64,000 bases of DNA from Plantactinospora mayteni (GTDB lineage Bacteria > Actinomycetota > Actinomycetes > Mycobacteriales > Micromonosporaceae): the NCBI RefSeq assembly GCF_016862935.1, contig NZ_BONX01000007.1, positions 248,001-312,000 on the forward strand, given 5' to 3'. Below the pieces are notes generated by a model, which saw nothing but the letters and a program-made list of their open reading frames with translations, searched no databases and was not told the DNA's origin. How positions within the stretch are numbered: the stretch's first letter is position 1; each line of letters starts with the position of its first letter. The translations under genes were made by a program, and so were the position numbers. Shown piece after piece: positions 58,580 to 64,000 of this stretch.

Positions 58580-59938
58580 TCACACCGGCGACGGGGTCCG
58601 GGCGAGCGCGGACAACTGCGACCGGATCTGCGCGATCGCGGCCTGGGCGGTGAGTTGTCCGCCCTCCACGGCTCCGACCGCGGAGCCGATCACGTTCTCG
58701 AAGTTGGAGCCGGAGCCGGAGTACCAGCCGGGCGGGTCGTAGACCGCGGTGTCGGCCGCGGCGGCGTAGCTCGACTGTGGACTGAGCCGGCGGTACGCGT
58801 CGCTCTCGGCGAACGGCAGCCAGGTCGGGACGTGACCGCCCTCCGCCCAGGTGAGGCTCTGGTCGAGGACCGATCGGACGAAGTGCAGCGACCGGTCCAG
58901 CCGGGCCTGGTCCAGGTCGGGGCGGGCCGGCAGCACCAGGGTGTGCGAGTCGGCCTGCACGGCGTGCGGCCCGCCGAAGATGTTCGGCAGCAGCGTCATC
59001 CCGAAGGACATCCCGGCGGTCTGGAAGGTGCTGATCTCCCATTCGCCGTTGAGGTGGAAGCCGGCCTGCCCGGCGGCGAACATCGCGATCGCGCCCTGGT
59101 AGTCGGCGGCGCTCGGCATGAGCCGTTGCTCGACGGTGAGGGCGCGCAGGTAGTCGAGCACCCGGGTGGCCTTGGCGTCGTCGAGCACGATCCGGGTGCC
59201 GTTGTCGGCCAGGATCTCACCTTCCAGTTGGGAGTAGAAGGTCTGGAAGAGCCGCCACGGCGAGGCGGGGTCGGCGTTGATGCCGTGGGTGGCGCCGTAC
59301 TGCCCGGTCACCTGCTTGGCTCGGGCGAGCGCGTCGGCGAACGCCGCCTCGCCGGTGATCGGCTTGAGCTGACCGTCGGAGTCGAGCAGTCCGGCCTGCT
59401 GGCAGACGTCGGTGTTGTAGAAGAGTACGAACGGGTGGGTGTCCAGCGGGATCGCGTACGCCCGGCCGTCGACCAGCCCGGCCTGCCAGGCCCGCTGGTT
59501 GAAGTTGTCCGGTGCCATGCCGTGCCGGGCCAGGTCCTCGGGGCGCAGTTCCTGGAGCAGTCCCGCGTCGACCAGGGTCTTCATCCGGGTGAGGTGCGAG
59601 ACCGCCACGTCCGGTGGCTCCTCGCCGACGGTGGCCAGGGAGAGCTTGGTGTAGTACGGGTCGCCCCAGGCCAGCGTGATGGCCTTGAGCGGGGTGCCGG
59701 GGTTCGCCCGGCGGAAGCCGTCCTGGATCTGCTGCATCCGGACGCCGTCCCCGCCGCCGAAGAGGTTCCAGTACTCGACGGCCCCCGGCGCCGCCTCGGT
59801 CTTCAGTAGTCCGGCGCCGACCGGGGTGGCGCAGCCGGTGAGAGTCGCGGCACCGGCACCGGCGAGCGCGCCGAGCAGTACGCCCCGGCGGCTCAGTGCC
59901 GGCCCGGGAGGCCGGGGGGCGGGTGGCGGACCGTGCAT
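58580..59938 (-). CDS. Extracellular sugar-binding Tat lipoprotein (arabino-oligosaccharide operon)
   Basis: A 452-residue solute-binding protein and first gene of the operon. A proline-rich lead precedes a twin-arginine motif (SRRGVLLGALAG) and the lipobox LTGC, so Cys36 is the lipid anchor. The mature part starts AVEYWNLFGGGDGVRMQQIQDGF and matches cluster-1 binding proteins. AGGAGG lies six bases before the ATG. The operon holds binding protein, two permeases and arabinofuranosidase but no ATPase. Two LacI-type operators lie upstream. Confidence 0.92.
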   Translation of the reverse strand: MHGPPPAPRPPGPALSRRGVLLGALAGAGAATLTGCATPVGAGLLKTEAAPGAVEYWNLFGGGDGVRMQQIQDGFRRANPGTPLKAITLAWGDPYYTKLSLATVGEEPPDVAVSHLTRMKTLVDAGLLQELRPEDLARHGMAPDNFNQRAWQAGLVDGRAYAIPLDTHPFVLFYNTDVCQQAGLLDSDGQLKPITGEAAFADALARAKQVTGQYGATHGINADPASPWRLFQTFYSQLEGEILADNGTRIVLDDAKATRVLDYLRALTVEQRLMPSAADYQGAIAMFAAGQAGFHLNGEWEISTFQTAGMSFGMTLLPNIFGGPHAVQADSHTLVLPARPDLDQARLDRSLHFVRSVLDQSLTWAEGGHVPTWLPFAESDAYRRLSPQSSYAAAADTAVYDPPGWYSGSGSNFENVIGSAVGAVEGGQLTAQAAIAQIRSQLSALARTPSPV

Positions 59939-59965
59939 GGGTTCCCTCCTGACCGGAGTTGTCGA

Positions 59966-59977
59966 TGAACCGTTTCA
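59966..59977. promoter_or_regulatory. LacI-type operator near the start of the arabinofuranosidase operon
   Basis: TGAACCGTTTCA is a dyad of TGAA and TTCA arms around a CG-containing centre, the classic LacI/CcpA-like shape. It lies 28 bases before the ATG of the binding-protein gene, downstream of the predicted promoter, so a bound repressor could act as a roadblock. Confidence 0.65.
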
Positions 59978-60072
59978 GGCACCAATCCCGGGGCTCCGGC
60001 GGCGGGGCGACGCGGCTCTGCGTCGGTGGTCGCTACCGGAGCAGCCCGATGTTAGCGATCACACTGGTGCAG

Positions 60073-60114
60073 ATTGTTCCCGGTCGTGCAGACGCCCGTC
60101 AATGAACCTTTTCA
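60073..60114 (-). promoter_or_regulatory. Promoter with second LacI-type operator for the arabinofuranosidase operon
   Basis: On the minus strand TTGACG (60102-60097) and AACAAT (60078-60073) are separated by 18 bases and point at the operon. The operator-like TGAACCTTTTCA (60103-60114) abuts the -35 box. With the site at 59966-59977, 137 bases away, it could support DNA looping. The cognate regulator is not adjacent. Confidence 0.5.
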
Positions 60115-60134
60115 ACCTGACCAACTCGGCGGGT

Positions 60135-60213
60135 GCCCTCCGGCCGAGCCTCAGCCCTCCGGCCGAGCCTCAGCTCTCGGGGCGGCCGAGCCCCAGCTCT
60201 CGGGGCCGAGCCT
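60135..60213. repeat. About four degenerate 19-23 bp repeats at the 3' end of the ABC exporter gene
   Basis: Units like GCCCTCCGGCCGAGCCTCA repeat directly; the first two are identical. The last copy runs into the stop codon of the exporter gene at 60213. Inside that gene the C-terminal tail also repeats (EQRQP twice). Confidence 0.75.
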
Positions 60214-62114
60214 CAGCCCTCGGCGTCGGTCGTCCGTTCCGGCTGTCGCTGTTCCGGCTGTCGCTGTTCCGGCACCGGGTCCGGTTGGGGCGGCGTGTCC
60301 CGGGTGCCGGTCCAGGCCGCCCAGAGGGCCGCGTACCGGCCGCCGGCGGCGACGAGTTCGTCGTGCGTACCGGTCTCCGCCACCCGGCCGGCATCCAGCA
60401 GGATGATCCGGTCCGCCGTGGCCGCCTGGGTCAACCGGTGCGCCACCACCAGTCCGGTACGCCCGTCCAGCGCCCGGGCCGCCGCCGTCTCCAACTGTCG
60501 AGCACCGGCACTGCCGGCCTCGGCGGTCGCCTCGTCCAGGATCGCCACCGGCGGCGCGGCCAGTACCAGCCGGGCCAGGGCGAGCTGCTGCGCCTGCGCC
60601 GCCGTCAACCGGTGCCCGCCGTCGCCGACCACCGTGGCCAGCCCGTCCGGCAGCGCGCGTACCCAGCCCAGCGCGCCGACCCGGTCCAGCGCGGCGAGCA
60701 GCTCCTCGTCGGTGGCGTCCGGCCCGGCCAGCCGCAGGTCCTCGGCGAGTGGTCCGGCGAAGACGTGCACCTCCTGGCTGACCAGGCCCACGGTCCGGCC
60801 GGCCACGGCGGCGCCGAGGTCCTCGATCGGTACGCCACCGAGCCGGATGCTGCCGCCGCCGGGCCGGTGGATCCCGGCGATCAACTTGGCCAGCGTGGTC
60901 TTACCGGCACCGCTCGCCCCGACCAGGGCGACCCGCTCGTTCGGCGCCACGCTGAACGTGACGTCGTGCAGTACGTCGTGCCCCGGCACGTACGCGTGCC
61001 GCAGCTCCTTCGCCTCGACGCCGCCGTCCACCGGCACGGGCCGCTGTTCCGGCCGCCGGTGCGTCGGCAACCGGGTGACGCCGACCAGCCGGACCAGGCT
61101 GGCGGCGGCCGACTGGGCGTCGTCGACCAGGCTCAACGCGGCGTTGAGCGGGCCGAAGAGGTTGTGGAAGTAGAGGGCGGCGGCGGACGCCGTACCGACG
61201 GAGACCGCGTCGGCGCGCACCAGCAGGAAACCGGTCACCAGCACGGCGGTCAACCCGACGAACTCGGCGAGGTTGAGCCGGCCGAAGAACCGGGTCATCA
61301 GCCGGATTCCGCGCAGCGTCAGCTCGACCGCCGCGGCGGAACTGCCGGAGACCCGGTGCAGGTGCGGTTCGGTGAGCCGGAACGCGCGTACCGTCCGGGC
61401 ACCGCCAACGGTGTCCAGCAACTGCTGCTGCTGGGCGCCGTGCGCCACCCGCTGGCTGGCGTAGAGCGGCTGGGCCCGGCGGGCGTACCACCGGGCGGTG
61501 TGCAGTTGGATCGGCACCGCGAGCAGCGCGGCGAGCAGGAACCGCCAGTCGAGTACGGCGAGCCCGACCAGGGTCAGCCCGATGGTCAGGCCGGAGCGGG
61601 CGAGTTGTGGCAGCGCCATCCGGACCGCCTCGGCGATCACCGTCACGTCCCCGGTGACCCGTGCGGTCAGGTCGCCGGACCCGGCCCGCTCGACCTGCTC
61701 CAGCGGCAGGTCGAGTACCCGGTCGATGAACCGCTCACGCAGGTCCGCGAGCATGCCCTCGCCGAGCCGGGCGACCTGGGACAGCCCCAGTGCCAGCGAG
61801 ATCCCCTGGACGACCGCGACCAGCCCGAGCAGCACCGTCGGGGTGGTGATCGCGGCCGGCGGCCGGCCGTCGACGACCAGGTCCACGATGTGGCCGAGCA
61901 GCGGGGCCGTGAGCAGCCCGACCGCCGTGGAGCCGACGAGCAGGCCGAGGGCGCGCAGGGCGAGGAGCCGGCGTGGCCGCAGCAACTCGGCCAGGGTGTC
62001 CCGGACCTGCCGCCCGGTCGCGGTCGGCAGCAGCTCCCGGGCCGGCGGCTCGGCTCCGGTCGTGGCCGGTAGCGGTTCCCGGGCCGGCTGCTCGGCTTCG
62101 CCCGGCTCGCTCAT
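60213..62114 (-). CDS. ABC exporter half with intact Walker motifs and degenerate signature
   Basis: A 633-residue fusion of a six-helix membrane domain and an ATPase domain. Walker A is GASGAGKTT (Lys405), Walker B is VAILDEAT with Glu528 and the H-loop is VAHRL (His559), all intact. The signature reads LTAAQ at 503-507 instead of LSGGQ. It must pair with the exporter half encoded upstream, which has the opposite defects. The ATG at 62114 has GGAGGAG about eight bases upstream, inside the small repeat ORF whose stop it overlaps. Known relatives export lipids, drugs or siderophores. Siderophore export is plausible but unproven. Confidence 0.88.
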   Translation of the reverse strand: MSEPGEAEQPAREPLPATTGAEPPARELLPTATGRQVRDTLAELLRPRRLLALRALGLLVGSTAVGLLTAPLLGHIVDLVVDGRPPAAITTPTVLLGLVAVVQGISLALGLSQVARLGEGMLADLRERFIDRVLDLPLEQVERAGSGDLTARVTGDVTVIAEAVRMALPQLARSGLTIGLTLVGLAVLDWRFLLAALLAVPIQLHTARWYARRAQPLYASQRVAHGAQQQQLLDTVGGARTVRAFRLTEPHLHRVSGSSAAAVELTLRGIRLMTRFFGRLNLAEFVGLTAVLVTGFLLVRADAVSVGTASAAALYFHNLFGPLNAALSLVDDAQSAAASLVRLVGVTRLPTHRRPEQRPVPVDGGVEAKELRHAYVPGHDVLHDVTFSVAPNERVALVGASGAGKTTLAKLIAGIHRPGGGSIRLGGVPIEDLGAAVAGRTVGLVSQEVHVFAGPLAEDLRLAGPDATDEELLAALDRVGALGWVRALPDGLATVVGDGGHRLTAAQAQQLALARLVLAAPPVAILDEATAEAGSAGARQLETAAARALDGRTGLVVAHRLTQAATADRIILLDAGRVAETGTHDELVAAGGRYAALWAAWTGTRDTPPQPDPVPEQRQPEQRQPERTTDAEG

Positions 62115-62308
62115 CGGCCAACTCCTCCGTCCCGGGCCTCTCGGCCGGCGCCCATGTCGGCGTTGACGCCTGGGCAAGCGTTCCGGACTCTTCGGCCGGC
62201 GTTCACCTCGGTGTCGACGCCCGGGGAAGTGTCCTGGACTCCTCGGCCGGCGCTCGCCTCGGCGTCAACGCCCGGGGAGGCGTTCCGGGCTCCTCGGCCG
62301 GCGTTCAT
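62111..62308 (-). CDS. Possible 65-residue repeat peptide joining two ABC exporter genes
   Basis: A short ORF made almost entirely of 17-residue repeats (NAGRRVRNACPGVNADM and variants; three full copies and part of a fourth). Its ATG overlaps the stop of the upstream exporter half (ATGA), and its own stop overlaps the ATG of the downstream half (ATGA). No signal peptide or known domain is present. The peptide is rich in Gly, Ala, Arg and Asp. It may be a real coupled gene, a translational bridge with no peptide function, or a chance reading of a repeat array. It is listed because of the double overlap. Confidence 0.4.
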   Translation of the reverse strand: MNAGRGARNASPGVDAEASAGRGVQDTSPGVDTEVNAGRRVRNACPGVNADMGAGREARDGGVGR

Positions 62309-62326
62309 CGCAGCACCGACGCCTGG
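62138..62326. repeat. 51-bp tandem repeat, 3.7 copies, between the exporter genes
   Basis: Copies start at 62138, 62189, 62240 and 62291, each beginning near TCCTCGGCCGGCG and containing a CGTCGACGCCCGGGGA-like block. The period is exactly 51 bases (17 codons). The last, partial copy extends into the 3' coding end of the upstream exporter half. Confidence 0.92.
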
Positions 62327-63999
62327 TAGCTGGTGTCCCGCCGGACCAGGTCCGGATGGCTGCCCTCGGCCCGCACCGCGCCGTCGTCGAGCAGCAGCAC
62401 CCGGTCGGTGACCGCGAGCAGCGCCGGGCTGGTGGTCACCAGCAAGGTCGTCCGGCCCTGTCGGAGTTCCCGCAGCCCGGCCGCGATCCGGGCCTCGGTG
62501 GCCGCGTCGACCGCGGTGGTCGGATCGTGCAGGACCAGCACCGGCGGCTCGGCGGCGAGCGCCCGGGCCAGGGCCACCCGCTGCCGCTGCCCGCCGGAGA
62601 GCGAGCGTCCGCGTTCGGTGAGCAGCGTGTCGATCCCCTGCGGCAGGGCCCGGGCCACCTCCGCCACGTCGGCGGCGGCCAGTGCCCGGCGTACGTCGGT
62701 CTCGGCGTTCGCCGGTGCGCCGACGTTGTCCCGCAGGGTGCCCTCGAACAGGTCGGCGTCGTGCGGCGCGACCAGGATCGCGGCGCGCAACCGCTCGGGG
62801 TCCAGGGTGTGCAGCCCGGCACCGTCCAGCTCGACGGTGCCGGCCTCCGGGTCGACGTCGCGAGCGAGGCAGCGCAGCAGGTCGTCGGCGACGGCCGGAT
62901 CGGTCGCCACGATGCCGACCAGCTCGCCCGGTGCGGCGTGCAGGCTGACGCCGCGCAGCGTGCCGTGCCGGACGTCCCGCAGGTCGACGCGGCCGAGTAC
63001 CGGGGTGTCGGGGGAGCCGCTTCCGGTGGGCGTCGCCGGAGGTGCCCCGAGTACCGAGGCGATCCGGTCGGCGGAGGCGCGGCCCTGGGCGAACTCGGCG
63101 TTCACCCAGCCGAAGATGGAGAGCGGTCCGAGTAGGAAGAGCGCCAGGCCGACCGCCGTGACGAGCTGCCCGACGGTGAGGTCGCCCTGTGCCGCCAGCC
63201 GGCCGCCGAGCAGGCCGACGGCGGCCACGAAGAGTCCGGTGATGGTGAGCAGGGTGCCGTCGTACCAGGCCTGGGCCTGGGCCGCCCGGACCGTGGCGGC
63301 CAGCGACTCCCGGCTGGTCCGCCGGTAGCGCTGGGCCGCGGCCGGGGCTGCGCCGAGACCCTTGAGTACCCGCAGTCCGGCGACCAGGTCCGCGGCCACC
63401 CCGGAGGCGTACGCCGCCCGCTCCTGCTCGGCGTGACTGCGCCGCTCCAGCGGGCGGCCGAGTCGATGGGCGAGCCAGAGCAGCAGTGGTGCGCCGACCA
63501 GCACCAGGAGTCCGAGCGGTACCGAGACGACCAGCAGGGCGACGCCGCCGACCAGTAGACCGGTGGAGGCCCCGATCGCGGTGGCGAAGGCCCGGTTCAC
63601 CGAGCCGACCCGATCGGCGTCACCGGTGGCGGTGGCGACCAGGGCACCGGGCAGCCGACCGGTCTCCGCCCCGCCCCGATGGTCCAGGATCCGTCGGGTG
63701 AGCGAGATCCGGAGCTGGTGTGCGGCCTGCTCGACCGCGCGTTCGCCGGTACGGGCGCTGAGCCGGAAGCTCGTCGACAACACCGCGAACACCACGGCCA
63801 GTACGCCGATCCAGCCGACCAGGTCGACCACTCCGCCCCGGCCGACGGCCCGGTCGATGACCACTCCGATCAGCACCGGTACGAGTGCCTCGCCGGCCTG
63901 GTGACTCGCGCTGAGGCCCGCGCTGGCCAGCACGTGCCGGAGCTGGCCGGTGATGGCGCCGGTCAGTACGGTACGTGCCGTGGGACTGCCGGTCCGCAC
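62305..63999 (-). CDS. ABC exporter half with lost Walker motifs and intact signature (may be 5' incomplete)
   Basis: At least 564 residues: a six-helix membrane domain followed by an ATPase-like domain. The signature LSGGQRQR is intact (467-471 from the GTG at 63999). The Walker A position reads GIVATDPAVADD with no GxxGxGKS, Walker B reads VLVLHDPT with the catalytic Glu missing, and the H-loop histidine is absent (VTTSPALL). The half must therefore act with the partner at 60213-62114. GTG at 63999 gives a plausible N-terminus, but the gene could begin beyond the window edge. Confidence 0.85.
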   Translation of the reverse strand: MRTGSPTARTVLTGAITGQLRHVLASAGLSASHQAGEALVPVLIGVVIDRAVGRGGVVDLVGWIGVLAVVFAVLSTSFRLSARTGERAVEQAAHQLRISLTRRILDHRGGAETGRLPGALVATATGDADRVGSVNRAFATAIGASTGLLVGGVALLVVSVPLGLLVLVGAPLLLWLAHRLGRPLERRSHAEQERAAYASGVAADLVAGLRVLKGLGAAPAAAQRYRRTSRESLAATVRAAQAQAWYDGTLLTITGLFVAAVGLLGGRLAAQGDLTVGQLVTAVGLALFLLGPLSIFGWVNAEFAQGRASADRIASVLGAPPATPTGSGSPDTPVLGRVDLRDVRHGTLRGVSLHAAPGELVGIVATDPAVADDLLRCLARDVDPEAGTVELDGAGLHTLDPERLRAAILVAPHDADLFEGTLRDNVGAPANAETDVRRALAAADVAEVARALPQGIDTLLTERGRSLSGGQRQRVALARALAAEPPVLVLHDPTTAVDAATEARIAAGLRELRQGRTTLLVTTSPALLAVTDRVLLLDDGAVRAEGSHPDLVRRDTSYQASVLR

Positions 64000-64000
64000 G

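Overview
The window reads as chromosomal DNA of a high-GC actinomycete. Coding sequence is dense, GC is roughly 70 percent or more, GTG and TTG starts are common, stop and start codons often overlap, and secreted proteins carry Tat and lipoprotein signals. Gene content (MptB-like mannosyltransferase, septum-formation lipoprotein-like protein, DtxR/IdeR-type iron boxes, MbtH with a large NRPS) fits Micromonosporaceae or a close relative. That placement is inference. No rRNA, tRNA, CRISPR array, insertion sequence or convincing Rho-independent terminator was seen.

Layout. 0-3.6 kb: minus-strand sugar importer of the LplABC type (two permeases, Tat-lipoprotein binding protein). 3.8-14.9 kb: housekeeping and accessory genes, namely a patatin lipase, a beta-hydroxyacid dehydrogenase, a DUF1152 protein, a NicO nickel/cobalt transporter with a secreted partner, a purple acid phosphatase, a septum-formation-like protein, an SDR, a glycogen-debranching-type enzyme and a PPC/DUF296 protein. 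15.1-17.7 kb: a divergent siderophore precursor pair (formyltransferase and ornithine N5-monooxygenase) around an iron box. 17.9-22 kb: MptB-like mannosyltransferase, CPBP protease, and a divergent TetR/oxidoreductase pair. 22-32 kb: a LacI regulator, a second sugar importer, a six-hairpin glycosidase and a large GH3 enzyme. 32.5-55 kb: the siderophore core, with a FecCD-type importer (ATPase and two permeases), two iron boxes, a ferric-siderophore binding lipoprotein, a 5893-residue NRPS and an MbtH protein. 55-60 kb: a GH51 arabinofuranosidase with a third sugar importer under a two-operator promoter. 60-64 kb: a heterodimeric ABC exporter whose two halves are joined by a 65-codon ORF made of tandem repeats.

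How the genes work together. The monooxygenase and formyltransferase should supply N5-hydroxy- and N5-formyl-N5-hydroxyornithine. The NRPS reads A-MT-T-E / C-A-T-E / C-A-T / C-A-T / C and ends in a condensation-like domain instead of a thioesterase. Module 3 has the ten-residue code DMENLGLINK, known for hydroxyornithine-type residues. From memory, this domain order matches erythrochelin-type synthetases, which release a tetrapeptide with a diketopiperazine end. Formylation in place of acetylation and an N-methyltransferase in module 1 point to an N-methylated, formylated relative that may be undescribed. The Fec importer, and perhaps the ABC exporter at the right edge, would move it.

A second theme is repeats. 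Many gaps between genes hold degenerate tandem repeats of about 18-51 bp, several including the 3' end of the neighbouring gene. Similar repeats lie inside the NRPS.
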